Shown: positions 8,643 to 18,452 of the stretch, in pieces | Position numbering within the stretch: the stretch's first letter is position 1 | Layout of the letters: each line of letters starts with the position of its first letter | Assembly (NCBI GenBank): GCA_964628035.1 | Contig: CAZVPI010000005.1 | Location: 88,882-152,881, forward strand | Source of the DNA: UBA2199 sp964628035 | GTDB lineage: Bacteria; Acidobacteriota; Aminicenantia; UBA2199 | Reading direction: 5' to 3' | Length of the DNA stretch: 64,000 nucleotides | Translations under genes and position numbers: made by a program | The notes under the pieces: model-generated | Seen by the model: the letters and a program-made list of their open reading frames with translations, nothing else | The model's database searches: none | What the model was told of the DNA's origin: nothing

Positions 8643-10658
8643 ATGAGCCACGCCAACCCGACCCGGCCCCAGGGCATGCCCGAGGGGGCCTTCGAGGTCC
8701 TGCCCGCCGGAAAGGAATACGTCCCCTACGTGCGCGCCGACCAGGCCTTGCCCGAGGTGACGGCCCGCTCGCTCGTGCTCGGCCTGATCATGGCCATCGT
8801 CTTCTCGGCCGCCGCCGCCTTCCTGGGGCTGAAGATCGGCCAGGTGTTCGAGGCCGCCATCCCCATCGCCATCATCGCCGTGGGCGTGGCGCCGCTTTTC
8901 CGGCGCAAGAGCACCATCCTGGAGAACGTCATCGTGCAGTCGGTCGGCGCCGCCTCGGGGCTGGTCGTCGCCGGCGCCATCTTCACCCTGCCGGCCCTCT
9001 TCATCCTGGGGCTCGACCGGGAGATCGGCTTCGACCTGTTCAAGATCTTCATGGTCTCCTTCCTGGGCGGGGCCCTGGGCGTCCTCTTCCTGATCCCGTT
9101 CCGCAAGTACTTCGTCAAGGAGATGCACGGCCACTTTCCGTTCCCCGAGGCCACGGCCACGGCCCAGGTGCTGGTGGCCGGCGAAAAGGGGGGCGCCCAG
9201 GCCAGGATCCTGGTCAAGAGCATGGTCATCGGCGGCCTGTTCGACTTCATGGTCCATTCCGTGGGGGCCTTCCCGGAGGTCTTCAGCAGCCGCATCCTGC
9301 CCGTCGGCCGGGCGCTGGCCGACAAGGCCAAGATCGTGCTCAAGTTCGACGTGCTGTCGGCCGTCCTGGGTCTGGGCTACATCATCGGCCTGAAGTACAC
9401 CTCGATCATCGCCGCCGGCAGCCTGCTGTCCTGGCTGCTGCTGGTGCCGGTCATCCACTACTTCGGCCAGTTCATCCCGGCCGAAATCGTGGGCAACGCC
9501 CCCAAGCTGATCTCGGCCATGAGCGCCGAGGAGATCTTCGCCCACTACGTGCGCTTCATCGGCATCGGCGCCATCGCCATGGCCGGCATCATCGGCATCC
9601 TCAAGTCCTCGAAGATCATCGTCCAGGCCTTCGGCATGGGCTTCAAGCAGATCCTGCGCACGCCGGCCGCCGGCGAGGCCGCCGAGCCGCGCACGCAGAC
9701 CGATCTGAACATGAAGTGGGTCATCCTGGGGCTGGGGCTGACCGTCCTGGTCGTCTGGGCCTTCTTCACCTTCTCGGTGCTGGCGCCGGTGGCCCAGCCG
9801 CTGAAGATCGGGCTGATCGCCACGCTGACCGTGTTCGTCATCAGCTTCCTGTTCACCTCGGTGGCGGCGCGGGCCATCGCCATCGTCGGCACCAACCCGG
9901 TTTCGGGCATGACCATGATGACCCTGATCCTGAGCAGCCTGGTGCTGGTCGCCGCCGGCCTCAGCGGCGAGTACGGCATGTACGCCGCCCTGCTCATCGG
10001 CGGCGTCGTCTGCACCGCCCTCTCCATGTCGGGCGGCTTCATCACCGACCTGAAGGTCGGCTACTGGCTGGGCTCGACGCCGCTCAAGCAGCAGACCTAC
10101 AAGTTCCTGGGCATCTTCGTCTCCTCGCTCACCGTCGGCCTGGTCATCTTCCTGCTGCACAAGACCTACGGCTTCACCGGCGGCGATGCCCTGGCCGCGC
10201 CGCAGGCCAACGCCATGGCCGCCCTGATCCAGCCGCTGATGAACCCCGGCGCCCAGGTCCCCTGGCTGCTGTACGGCGTCGGCGTCCTCACCGCCCTGAT
10301 CATGGAGTTCATCGGCGTGCCGCCGCTGGCCTTCGCCCTGGGCATGTACATCCCGCTGGAGCTCAACACGCCGCTGGTGATCGGCGGCCTGATCGCCCAC
10401 CTGGTCTCGCGCTCCAGCGCCGACAAGGACCTGGCCGCGAAGCGCTATGACCGCGGCATCCTCACCGCCTCCGGCTTCATCGCCGGCGGGGCCATCATCG
10501 GCGTGGTCAGCGCCATCCTGAAATGGCGGCTGCAGGACGGGCTGCCCTGGCTTTCCTGGGCCGGGGGGCGCCACGGCGAGACGATCGCCCTGGTCCTGTT
10601 CGTCCTGATCGCGGTCTACCTCTACGCCGACTCGCGCCGGGCCCGCAGGGAGGATTGA
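8643..10658 (+). CDS. OPT family oligopeptide transporter
   Basis: 671 residues with about 14-16 hydrophobic segments, no ATPase domain, and OPT-type features including the early segment AAAFLGLKIGQVFEAAIPIAIIAV and HGHFPFPEATATAQVLVAGE. OPT carriers are proton-coupled importers of peptides or metal-chelates. An AAGGAGG ribosome site precedes the ATG. The next gene, a proline dipeptidase-like enzyme, starts within its stop (TGATG). This suggests peptide uptake followed by cytosolic cleavage (inference). Confidence 0.92.
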   Translation: MSHANPTRPQGMPEGAFEVLPAGKEYVPYVRADQALPEVTARSLVLGLIMAIVFSAAAAFLGLKIGQVFEAAIPIAIIAVGVAPLFRRKSTILENVIVQSVGAASGLVVAGAIFTLPALFILGLDREIGFDLFKIFMVSFLGGALGVLFLIPFRKYFVKEMHGHFPFPEATATAQVLVAGEKGGAQARILVKSMVIGGLFDFMVHSVGAFPEVFSSRILPVGRALADKAKIVLKFDVLSAVLGLGYIIGLKYTSIIAAGSLLSWLLLVPVIHYFGQFIPAEIVGNAPKLISAMSAEEIFAHYVRFIGIGAIAMAGIIGILKSSKIIVQAFGMGFKQILRTPAAGEAAEPRTQTDLNMKWVILGLGLTVLVVWAFFTFSVLAPVAQPLKIGLIATLTVFVISFLFTSVAARAIAIVGTNPVSGMTMMTLILSSLVLVAAGLSGEYGMYAALLIGGVVCTALSMSGGFITDLKVGYWLGSTPLKQQTYKFLGIFVSSLTVGLVIFLLHKTYGFTGGDALAAPQANAMAALIQPLMNPGAQVPWLLYGVGVLTALIMEFIGVPPLAFALGMYIPLELNTPLVIGGLIAHLVSRSSADKDLAAKRYDRGILTASGFIAGGAIIGVVSAILKWRLQDGLPWLSWAGGRHGETIALVLFVLIAVYLYADSRRARRED

Positions 10659-11845
10659 TGGAAAAGGAGAAGATCGCCCAGGCCATCCAGATCCTGGGCG
10701 AGCTGGACCTCGACCTGTGGCTGGTCATCGACCGCGAGTCGGGGATCCTCAGCGACCCGGTCATGGACTTCGTCGTCGGCCAGCACGCCACCTGGCTGTC
10801 GTTCTTCCTCTTCGCGCGCAACGGCGAGAAGCACGCCGTCGTCGGCAACCTGGACGTGGAGACGTTCCGCCGCTGCGGGCTGTTCGACACCGTGTCGGCC
10901 TACAAGGGCAGCCCCCAAGAGGACCTGCTGCGCCTGCTGGGGCGCCTGGCGCCGCGGCGCATCGCCATCGACTACTCGCCCGACTGCGCCGCCGCCGACG
11001 GCCTGACCCACGGCAACTACCTCAAGCTGCAGGAACTGCTGCAGGGGAGCGACTTCGGCCGGCGCCTGGTCCCGGCCGAGGAGCTCATCTCCCGGCTGCG
11101 CGGCCGCAAGTCGGCCGAGGAGCTGCGCCGCCTGCGCCGCGCCTGCGAGATCACGAACGGCATCTACGACCGGGTCGGCCGGGCGGTCAGGCCGGGGATG
11201 ACCGAGAAGGACCTGGCGGCCTGGATCAGCGCCCGGCGGCGGAAGCTGGGCCTCGCTGCCGCCTGGCACGAGGACAGCTGCCCCGCCGTCTTCTCCGGCC
11301 CCCAGGAGGTCGGCGCCCACTCGGCCCCCACCGGCAACGAGCTGAAGCCGGGCCACATCTTCAACATCGATTTCGGGGTCAAGGTCGAGAGGTACTGCTC
11401 GGACCTGCAGCGCACCTGGTACATCCTGCGCCCCGGGGAGAAGAAGGCGCCGCCCGAGGTGCAGCGCGGCTTCGCTGTCCTCCTGGAGGCCATCGCCAGG
11501 GCCTTTGCGGCGCTCAAGCCCGGCGCGCGCGGGATCGACGTCGACGCCGCGGCCCGAAGCCACATCGTCGCCCAGGGCTACGACGAGTATCCCCACGCCC
11601 TGGGCCACCAGGTGGGCCGCGACGCCCACGACGGCGGCGCCCTGCTGGCGCCGGCCTGGGAGCGCTACGGCCAGCTGCCGTTCATGCCCCTCGAAAAGGA
11701 CCAGGTGTTCACCATCGAGCCGCGCATCTATGTCAAGGACTTCGGCGTGGCCACGGTCGAGGAAATGGTCGTCCTCACCGCCGCCGGAGCCGAGTACCTC
11801 TCGCGGCCGCAAACCGAGCTCTTCCTGGTGAAGCCCAGGAGGTGA
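10658..11845 (+). CDS. M24 family Xaa-Pro aminopeptidase/dipeptidase
   Basis: 395 residues. The N-terminal creatinase-like domain is followed by a pita-bread metallopeptidase domain. Metal ligands can be placed at Asp238 and Asp249 (FNIDFG...CSDLQRTW), His317 (ALGHQVGR), Glu354 (FTIEP) and Glu368 (TVEEM), the full M24 D-D-H-E-E set. It would remove N-terminal residues before proline or split X-Pro dipeptides in the cytosol. The start is chosen at the TGATG overlap with the OPT gene. Confidence 0.9.
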   Translation: MEKEKIAQAIQILGELDLDLWLVIDRESGILSDPVMDFVVGQHATWLSFFLFARNGEKHAVVGNLDVETFRRCGLFDTVSAYKGSPQEDLLRLLGRLAPRRIAIDYSPDCAAADGLTHGNYLKLQELLQGSDFGRRLVPAEELISRLRGRKSAEELRRLRRACEITNGIYDRVGRAVRPGMTEKDLAAWISARRRKLGLAAAWHEDSCPAVFSGPQEVGAHSAPTGNELKPGHIFNIDFGVKVERYCSDLQRTWYILRPGEKKAPPEVQRGFAVLLEAIARAFAALKPGARGIDVDAAARSHIVAQGYDEYPHALGHQVGRDAHDGGALLAPAWERYGQLPFMPLEKDQVFTIEPRIYVKDFGVATVEEMVVLTAAGAEYLSRPQTELFLVKPRR

Positions 11846-11850
11846 AGCCC

Positions 11851-12744
11851 ATGGCCAGCGGCACGGCGGCAGGCGGCAGAAAGCCCGAGTGGCTCAAGAC
11901 GCCCCTGCCCAGCGGCGACGCCTATTTCGCCCTCAAGCGGCGCCTGGAGCAGCGCGGGCTGCACACCATCTGCCAGAGCGCCCGCTGCCCCAACGCCCAC
12001 GAGTGCTGGAATGCGGGCAACGCCACCTTCCTGATCATGGGCGACGTGTGCAGCCGCGACTGCCGCTTCTGCGCCGTCACCCACGGCGTTCCCTCCCCCC
12101 TGGACCCCGGCGAGCCCGGCAGGCTGGCCGAGATGGCGGGTCTGATGGACCTGTCCTATGCCGTCATCACCTCGGTGACCCGCGACGACCTGGACGACAA
12201 GGGCAGCGGCCACTTCGCCGCCGTCGTCTCGCGCCTCAAGTCGGCCCGGCCGCGGATGGGCGTCGAGGCGCTGGTCCCCGATTTCAGCGGCCGCAGCGAC
12301 CTGCTCGACCGCGTCCTTGACGCCGGGCCCGACGTGCTGGCCCACAATGTGGAGGCGGTTCCCGCGCTGTACCCGGCGCTGGGGCGCCGCGCCGGCGCCT
12401 TCGCCGATTCCCTCCGTGTCCTGGCCCACGCCAAGGGCCGGGGCTGGGTCAGCAAGAGCGGCCTGATGGTCGGGCTGGGGGAGAGCCGCGCCCAGCTGCG
12501 CGAGCTGCTGCGCCGCCTGCGCGATGCCGGCGTCGACGCCCTGACCATCGGCCAGTACCTGCGGCCCGACCGGCGCAGCCTGCCGGTCGCCCGGTATGTG
12601 CCCCCGCAGGAATTCGTGGAACTCAAGCAGGAGGCGCTGGCGCTGGGTTTCCTGGCCGTGGAGGCGGGGCCTTTCGTCCGCAGCTCCTATCACGCCGACG
12701 TCATGCAGCAAGCGGTGAACCGTGCGCTATCTCGTATTCAGTGA
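11851..12744 (+). CDS. lipA: Lipoyl synthase LipA
   Basis: 297-residue radical-SAM enzyme that inserts two sulfurs into protein-bound octanoyl groups. Both iron-sulfur cluster motifs are visible: the auxiliary CQSARCPNAHEC (C-x4-C-x5-C) and the radical-SAM CSRDCRFC (C-x3-C-x2-C). The C-terminal RSSYHAD serine motif is also there. AGGAGGTGAAG precedes the ATG. No octanoyltransferase (lipB/lipM) is nearby. The last 23 bases overlap the next gene. Confidence 0.96.
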   Translation: MASGTAAGGRKPEWLKTPLPSGDAYFALKRRLEQRGLHTICQSARCPNAHECWNAGNATFLIMGDVCSRDCRFCAVTHGVPSPLDPGEPGRLAEMAGLMDLSYAVITSVTRDDLDDKGSGHFAAVVSRLKSARPRMGVEALVPDFSGRSDLLDRVLDAGPDVLAHNVEAVPALYPALGRRAGAFADSLRVLAHAKGRGWVSKSGLMVGLGESRAQLRELLRRLRDAGVDALTIGQYLRPDRRSLPVARYVPPQEFVELKQEALALGFLAVEAGPFVRSSYHADVMQQAVNRALSRIQ

Positions 12745-13459
12745 CATCCACAGCAACCTCGAGGCCTTCGAGAGGTTCCTGGCCCAGAAAAAGGTCAAGA
12801 GCGTCGACAAGATCCTTTTCCTGGGCGACCTGGTCGGCTATGGCCCCGATCCCGACGGCGTGATCAGCCAGTTCCGCCTGCTGCCGCACTTGCGGGCGGT
12901 GCGCGGCAACCACGACAAGGTGATCGCCGACCTGGAGTCGTCGGCGCTGTTCAATCCGGCCGCGGCCTTCTCCGCCGAGTGGAGCAAGCTGCATATTTCT
13001 CCGGCCAACTTCCTGTACCTGAAGAAGCTGCCCAAGGGGCCGCAGGTGATCGACCGCTTCATCACCCTCTGCCACGGCTCGACGTTCGACGAGGACTACT
13101 ACGTGTTCTCGCAGTTCGAGGCCACCGAGTCCTTCCGCTTCATGACCACGTCCATCGGCTTCTTCGGCCACACCCATTTCCCCATCATTTATTACCTGCG
13201 CAACGAGAAACTCGACGTCGTGCCCCTGGTCGAGAATGCGCGCATCAAGCTCGACCGCAACACCCGCTACCTGATCAATCCCGGCTCCATCGGCCAGCCG
13301 CGCGACAAGAACCCGTCTTCGAGCTACATCGTCTTCGATTCCGTCAAGATGGAGATCAGCTTCAACCGCTTCACCTACGAAGTGGGCAAGACCCAGAGAA
13401 AGATCCGCGACGCCGGCCTGCCCGAACTCCTGGCCAGCCGCCTGGAGGCGGGCGTGTAG
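12722..13459 (+). CDS. YfcE/MJ0936-type metallophosphoesterase
   Basis: 245 residues with a GTG start inside lipA's 3' end. Calcineurin-like motifs are FSDIHSN (D-x-H), GDLVGYGPDP, RGNHD, then HGS, GHTHFP and NPGSIGQPRD. This motif set marks the small DHH-like YfcE phosphodiesterase family; the substrate is not predictable from sequence. Confidence 0.88.
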   Translation: MRYLVFSDIHSNLEAFERFLAQKKVKSVDKILFLGDLVGYGPDPDGVISQFRLLPHLRAVRGNHDKVIADLESSALFNPAAAFSAEWSKLHISPANFLYLKKLPKGPQVIDRFITLCHGSTFDEDYYVFSQFEATESFRFMTTSIGFFGHTHFPIIYYLRNEKLDVVPLVENARIKLDRNTRYLINPGSIGQPRDKNPSSSYIVFDSVKMEISFNRFTYEVGKTQRKIRDAGLPELLASRLEAGV

Positions 13460-13478
13460 CGCCGGCATGGAGGACCCC

Positions 13479-14519
13479 ATGAAAAACGAGGAGATCCAAC
13501 GGTTCGTCGAGAAGGTGATCAACGAAAAGATGCAGCTGCTGCTCAACCGCATCGACGCCTTCCAGAGCAGCGTCTTCCGCGACATCGAAAAGCTCAAGGA
13601 CCTGGACGAGCTCACCCGGTTCACCCTGCCCCGCGAGCTCAGCGGCCGCGACGAGGACGCCGAGGCCGGGGCCGACATCGTTACCCTGAACGAATACGTC
13701 AGGAAGATCGCCGCCGCCGCCAACCAGCTGCTGCTCATCGGCGGCCTCATCGAGGGCATCAACCGCTTCTGCGACCGCGCCGCCTTGTTCCTGCTGCGCG
13801 ACGACAAGCTGGTCGGCTGGCGCGGCAAGGGCTTCTCGGGAGAGAACGGCCAGATCAGCGACGAGGAGCTGAAGCGCATCTTCTTCTCCCTCTCGGCCAA
13901 CACCGTGCTCAAGAGCGTCATCGAGGCCAAGAAGAGCTACAGCGGCGATCCGCTGGCCAAACCCGACGACTTCCTGATCTACAACCGCCTCGGCGGCGGC
14001 AAGCCCAAGCGCATCTTCGTCCTGCCCTTCTTCGTCAAGGGCAAGCCCCAGGCGGTGATCTACGCCGACTCGCTCTCCGGCCGGGCGATCAAGAGCAAGC
14101 CGATCGAGATCCTGGCCACGGTGGGCGAGCTCAGCCTCGACATGCTGCCCATCCGCCAGAAGCTGCTGGCCAAGATCAAGACCCAGGAGTTCATCGAGGA
14201 CACCGAGATCGAGCCCAGGTCGTACGAGCAGCACGCCGACGAGCTGGAGAAGACCTCGGCGCCGACGCGCGAGAACGACCCCGAACGCTACGCGCGGGTG
14301 ATCATCAACGACATCATCCTCTACAACAAGAAAGTGGTCGAGGACGGGATCAAGAACCGCAACCTGTACGATGCGCTCAAGGAGACCCTGCTGCAGGCCA
14401 AGGAGCTCTACCTGCGCCGCTCCAGCGACCTGCGCTACTTCGAGGAGCAGATGGTCAATGTCCTGGCCAAGGGCGACCGCGCGGCGTTGAAGGGCTACAA
14501 GTTTGAAGCTCTCAAGTAA
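13479..14519 (+). CDS. GAF-domain protein of unknown function
   Basis: 346 residues. An ATG at 13467 is in frame, but GGAGG at 13469-13473 lies between the two ATGs and sits 5 bases before the ATG at 13479, so the second is preferred. There is a short N-terminal helical region, a GAF-like domain (about residues 60-235; INRFCDRAALFLLRDDKLVGWRGKGF is typical of GAF), and a C-terminal helical segment (DPERYARVIINDIILYNKKVVEDGI) of a kind seen attached to signalling domains in Acidobacteria and Myxococcota (recalled, not searched). No catalytic output domain is visible. The next gene overlaps its end by 17 bases. Confidence 0.65.
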   Translation: MKNEEIQRFVEKVINEKMQLLLNRIDAFQSSVFRDIEKLKDLDELTRFTLPRELSGRDEDAEAGADIVTLNEYVRKIAAAANQLLLIGGLIEGINRFCDRAALFLLRDDKLVGWRGKGFSGENGQISDEELKRIFFSLSANTVLKSVIEAKKSYSGDPLAKPDDFLIYNRLGGGKPKRIFVLPFFVKGKPQAVIYADSLSGRAIKSKPIEILATVGELSLDMLPIRQKLLAKIKTQEFIEDTEIEPRSYEQHADELEKTSAPTRENDPERYARVIINDIILYNKKVVEDGIKNRNLYDALKETLLQAKELYLRRSSDLRYFEEQMVNVLAKGDRAALKGYKFEALK

Positions 14520-16500
14520 GAGCGGCAGCACCCCCTATACGCTGCTATTCTGCCAACTGGCCGCGTTCTCCTTCGCCGCCGCCTATGCGGCCGCCTGGAT
14601 CTGCCGGCCGCCGCTGGCCGCCGAGCCCGAGGCCGCGGTCGACCACCGGCAGCTTTTCGCCAACTACCGCCTGTTGACCCCGTTCCTGCGGCCGCCCACG
14701 GCCGGAAGCGGGGAGGGCGGTGCGCTGGCGGCGGAACCGCTGCTGGCGGCGCTGGGCGCCCTGGAAGCGGCCGAGACGAGCCTCGCCGCCAACGACGCCG
14801 CCTCCGGCCTGGACGCTCTGGAGTCGGTCCCCGAGCGCCCCTCGTTCCTGGCCGCCCGCCGCGATTTTCTGCGCCTGCGCCTGCTCCGCGCCGCCCGCCG
14901 CTTTGCCGACGCCGCCGCCTTCACCGACGCCCGGCCGCCCGTTGACCTGGAAGGGCGCGTTCTGCGCCTGGACTGCCTGATGCAGACCGGCAGGGCCGAG
15001 GAGGCCGTTGCCGAGTTCAAGCCCCTGTTCGCCGGCGCACGCCTCGACGCCTTTTCCGGGGCGCTGCCCAGGCCGCGCCTGGCCGCGCTGCTGCAGCGGC
15101 TGGGGGAGGAGGACTGGCAGGCCAAGTTCGAATTCCTGCTGGCCGGCCGCGACGGGCGTGAGTTCCGCCGCGAGGCGTCCTTCTGCCCCTTCCGCGGGCT
15201 GGCCCGCCTGTTCCAGGCCGAATTCGACTTCCAGCGCCGGGCCTATGTCCGCGCGCGGCAGGCGCTGCGCCTGCCGCTCCCCGGGCCCTACGCCGGCGCC
15301 GGCGAGCGCCTGCGTCTCAAGATCGACATGCGCCTGGATTCCGCGCTTGATCTTGGCCCCCGCCTGCGCCTCCTCGAGGAATCCGGTTCGCTTACGCCGG
15401 GCCTGCTGCTCGACTTGGGGCAGATCGCCCTGGCGGGGGACGACCTGGCTCGGGCGCTGCCGCTGCTCGAGCGATTCCTGGAGGAAAGCCGGGACCGCAA
15501 CGAGCCGTACTGGCGCACCGTCTGGCTGCTGGCCTGGCTCCGTTACCGCCTGCAGGACCGCCAGGGAGCGTTGAAATACTTCCGCCTGGGGAGCCAAGGC
15601 ACCCTCACCGGGTACCGCATCGCCTCGCGCTACTGGCTGGCGCGGATGGAGAAACGGCAGCCTCCCGGCCTTTCCGCCTATCCTTTTTCGTATTATACGG
15701 TCAAGGCCCTGGGCAGCCGGGACGGCTTCCGCGCCCTGCACATCCCCTTCCTGGACATGCTGGACGACCCGCCCAAACCCAGGCTGCTGGCGATCGTCGC
15801 CGATCTGAGGGCGCTGGCCGGCAGCGGGCTCTGGCAGGAAGCGGACGAGGCCGTGCGCTGGGCCATCCGCGAGCCCGGACTCGGCGCGGGCGACCGCAAC
15901 CTGCTCAAGGTGATCGAGTCGCTGCTGCACTACCGCCAGGGCCGATATTTTGAAGCCTACCGCCAGTTCCGGGCCAATTTCCCCGTTCCCGAGGGAGTGC
16001 GCCTGCCCAATTTCCTCAGCGGCCTCTTTTTCCCCCGGGCCTATGAAAGCCTGATCGAATCCGCCTGCCGCGAGCACGGCATCGATCGCTATCTGGTGCA
16101 GTCGCTGATCCGCGAGGAGTCCTTCTTCCGCAGGGAGGTTCGTTCCCCGGCCAACGCCCTCGGCCTGATGCAGCTGCTGCCCGCGACGGCGCGGCAGGTG
16201 GCCGCCCAGGCCGGCCTGCGCATCAAGGCCGCCGACCTGTTCGATCCCGGCCTCAACATCCGCCTGGGCCTGCGCTACCTGCAGGCGATGCTGCGGCGCT
16301 ACGACGGGCGCGTGTACCTGGCCCTGGCCGCCTACAACGCCGGTCCGCACCGCGTCGACCGCTGGCTGAAGGATTTTCCCGCGGCCGGAGAGGAGGAGTT
16401 CATCGAGATGATCCCCTTCAGCGAAACGCGCAACTACGTCAAGAGCATCCTGCGCAACCGCTTCTTCTATCGCTACTACGACGGCGCCGCCGGGGCGTGA
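14503..16500 (+). CDS. Slt70-like soluble lytic murein transglycosylase
   Basis: 665 residues from a TTG start that overlaps the previous gene; the start is uncertain because no ATG precedes the hydrophobic N-terminus. The first ~480 residues form an alpha-superhelical TPR-like region. The C-terminal SLT domain carries SLIREESFFRREV with catalytic Glu539, NALGLMQLLPATA and LALAAYNAGPHRV. It cleaves peptidoglycan to 1,6-anhydro products in the periplasm. Confidence 0.9.
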   Translation: MKLSSKSGSTPYTLLFCQLAAFSFAAAYAAAWICRPPLAAEPEAAVDHRQLFANYRLLTPFLRPPTAGSGEGGALAAEPLLAALGALEAAETSLAANDAASGLDALESVPERPSFLAARRDFLRLRLLRAARRFADAAAFTDARPPVDLEGRVLRLDCLMQTGRAEEAVAEFKPLFAGARLDAFSGALPRPRLAALLQRLGEEDWQAKFEFLLAGRDGREFRREASFCPFRGLARLFQAEFDFQRRAYVRARQALRLPLPGPYAGAGERLRLKIDMRLDSALDLGPRLRLLEESGSLTPGLLLDLGQIALAGDDLARALPLLERFLEESRDRNEPYWRTVWLLAWLRYRLQDRQGALKYFRLGSQGTLTGYRIASRYWLARMEKRQPPGLSAYPFSYYTVKALGSRDGFRALHIPFLDMLDDPPKPRLLAIVADLRALAGSGLWQEADEAVRWAIREPGLGAGDRNLLKVIESLLHYRQGRYFEAYRQFRANFPVPEGVRLPNFLSGLFFPRAYESLIESACREHGIDRYLVQSLIREESFFRREVRSPANALGLMQLLPATARQVAAQAGLRIKAADLFDPGLNIRLGLRYLQAMLRRYDGRVYLALAAYNAGPHRVDRWLKDFPAAGEEEFIEMIPFSETRNYVKSILRNRFFYRYYDGAAGA

Positions 16501-16528
16501 CGCCCGGCCCGGGCCCCAGGGAGGGAAC

Positions 16529-17371
16529 ATGACCCGCGAGCGCAAGCTCCGCCGCATGGCGTCTCTGGCGGCAACGGCGTGCTGGATGGCCGCGGCCGCC
16601 CCCGCGGCCGACCCGCTGACGGTGCGCACCCACTTCTACCAGATCCCGCACGTGATGAGCTGCCGTGTCTACCTGCCCGCGGGCTACGACCCGGGCCGCC
16701 GCACCCCGCTGCTCATCGCCCTGCACGGCAGCGGCGGCAGTGCCGGCAGTTTCGCTTCCCTGTGGCGCCGCGACCCGCGCGCCCAGTGCATCTTCGCCGT
16801 TCCCGAGGGGCCCTACCCGTTCCCCAGCGACAGGCAGGGAGGGAGCTCCGGACGCTCCTGGTACCTGCTGGTGAAGGAAAAGCGTGTCTGGGAACTCGCC
16901 GATCCCCTGTCCGTACGGGCCATCATGGCGACGGTGGAGGAGCTTCAGGCCTGCTACCCGGCAGGTCCGGTGTATATCCTGGGCTTTTCCCAGGGGGCCT
17001 CGCTGGCCTACCAGGCCGCCCTGGGCCATGCGCATGCCTTCGCCGGCGTCATCGCGGTCGCCGGGCTCCTGCCCCAGCAGGCGCTGCCGGCCTCCGGCCT
17101 GGACAAGGCGGGGTCGCTGCGCGTGTTCATCGCCCACGGCAGCCGCGACGCCAGAGTGCCGCCGGCGCGCAGCGCAGAGGCGCGCGCGCGCCTCGAGGCG
17201 GCCGGGCTGCAGGTGACGATGCGCACCTTCCGCGGCGGGCACGACATCCCCCGCGAACTGTTCCAGGAGATCCTGGAGTGGATCGGCGCCTGGACGGAGG
17301 GGGCCGCACGCGAATTGACCGGCGCGGGGCGCAGTGGTACAATTCCCGGGGCGGCCCGCGCCGCCCGCTGA
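16529..17371 (+). CDS. Secreted alpha/beta-hydrolase esterase (phospholipase/carboxylesterase type)
   Basis: 280 residues. The signal peptide ends near residue 27 (AAAAPAADP). An oxyanion HGSGGS motif, nucleophile elbow GFSQGAS, acid region HGSRDARVP and catalytic His in GGHDIP give a complete Ser-Asp-His triad as in the abhydrolase_2 / polyhydroxybutyrate-depolymerase-like group. AGGGAGG precedes the ATG. The ddl promoter lies inside its last codons, so the C-terminal ~20 residues are low-complexity. Confidence 0.82.
   Translation: MTRERKLRRMASLAATACWMAAAAPAADPLTVRTHFYQIPHVMSCRVYLPAGYDPGRRTPLLIALHGSGGSAGSFASLWRRDPRAQCIFAVPEGPYPFPSDRQGGSSGRSWYLLVKEKRVWELADPLSVRAIMATVEELQACYPAGPVYILGFSQGASLAYQAALGHAHAFAGVIAVAGLLPQQALPASGLDKAGSLRVFIAHGSRDARVPPARSAEARARLEAAGLQVTMRTFRGGHDIPRELFQEILEWIGAWTEGAARELTGAGRSGTIPGAARAAR
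17315..17343 (+). promoter_or_regulatory. Sigma-70-type promoter of ddl operon
   Basis: TTGACC at 17315-17320, 17-base spacer, TACAAT at 17338-17343. Predicted start near 17350, about 50 bases before the ddl ATG. Confidence 0.75.
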
Positions 17372-17399
17372 CGGACGGATCCGGGCTTCAGGCAGGCGA

Positions 17400-18452
17400 A
17401 TGAAAAAAATTCGGGTCGGATTGATCTTCGGCGGCCGCTCGGCCGAGCATGCGGTTTCCCTGATGTCGGCCCGGGCCATTTGGGAGCGCCTGGACCGCTC
17501 CAAGTACGAGCCTTTCCTCCTTTACGTGAGCAGGGCAGGGGAGTGGTCGCTCACCGAAAACGCCAGCTTCCGCGAGGAGGAGCTGCGGGAGGCGGCCGGG
17601 CGCTCCTTCCTGCCCTGGGCGGCTCCGCTGCCCGGGGCCTGCGAAGGCGACATCTATTTCCCGGTGCTGCACGGCCCCAATGGCGAAGACGGGCGCATCC
17701 AGGGACTGTTCGAGCTGGCCGGCAAACCCTTTGTCGGCGCCGGCAGCCTCGCCGCCCAGCTGGCCATGGACAAGGTCGTCGCCAAGATGCTGTTCGCCCA
17801 GGCCGGTCTGCGCCAGGCCCCTTTCCTGTATTTCCGCGAGAACCTCCCCGAGCAGGTGGTTGGGCTCGTCGAGAAGAAGCTCGGCTACCCGGTGTTCGTC
17901 AAACCCAGCTCGCTGGGCTCTTCGGTGGGCATCCGCAAGGCCGCCGGCCGCGCCGAGCTGCTGGCCGCCGTTGCGCTGGCGTTTTCCTACGACGCCAAGA
18001 TCGTGATCGAGAAGGCCGTTTCCATGCGCGAAATCGAGGTCTCCGTCATGGGCAACGAGGAGATCCTGGTCTCACAGCCGGGCGAGCTCCTGCCCTCGCG
18101 GGAATTCTACGACTATGAGGACAAGTATGTGGAGGGCAAGACGCAGTTCCGCATCCCGGTGCAGCTTCCCGGGGCCGTCGCCGAGCGGGTGCGCAGGACG
18201 GTGCGGAAGGCCTACCGCGCCCTCTTCCTCGACGGCTACGCCCGCGTCGACCTCTTCCTGGTGAACGGCAGCGACGAAATCTTGATCAACGAGATCAACG
18301 CCATTCCCGGCTTCACCGCCATCAGCATGTTCCCCAAGCTGTGGGAAGCGCAGGGCATCGGCTTTTCCGAGTTGCTCGACCGGCTGATCGCCCTCGGGTT
18401 CGAACGCCAGCGCCGCCGCCGCGAAAACGTCGATGAAGGTCTTGGCCGTTGA
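17400..18452 (+). CDS. ddl: D-alanine--D-alanine ligase
   Basis: 350-residue ATP-grasp ligase for peptidoglycan precursor synthesis. Seen motifs are GGRSAEHAVSL at the N-terminus, HGPNGEDGRIQG, KPSSLGSSVGI, and the terminal INEINAIPGFT. The frame is open 22 codons further upstream but that stretch spans the promoter, so MKKIRVGLIFGG at 17400 is the start. The 3' end overlaps ruvX by 20 bases. Confidence 0.95.
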   Translation: MKKIRVGLIFGGRSAEHAVSLMSARAIWERLDRSKYEPFLLYVSRAGEWSLTENASFREEELREAAGRSFLPWAAPLPGACEGDIYFPVLHGPNGEDGRIQGLFELAGKPFVGAGSLAAQLAMDKVVAKMLFAQAGLRQAPFLYFRENLPEQVVGLVEKKLGYPVFVKPSSLGSSVGIRKAAGRAELLAAVALAFSYDAKIVIEKAVSMREIEVSVMGNEEILVSQPGELLPSREFYDYEDKYVEGKTQFRIPVQLPGAVAERVRRTVRKAYRALFLDGYARVDLFLVNGSDEILINEINAIPGFTAISMFPKLWEAQGIGFSELLDRLIALGFERQRRRRENVDEGLGR

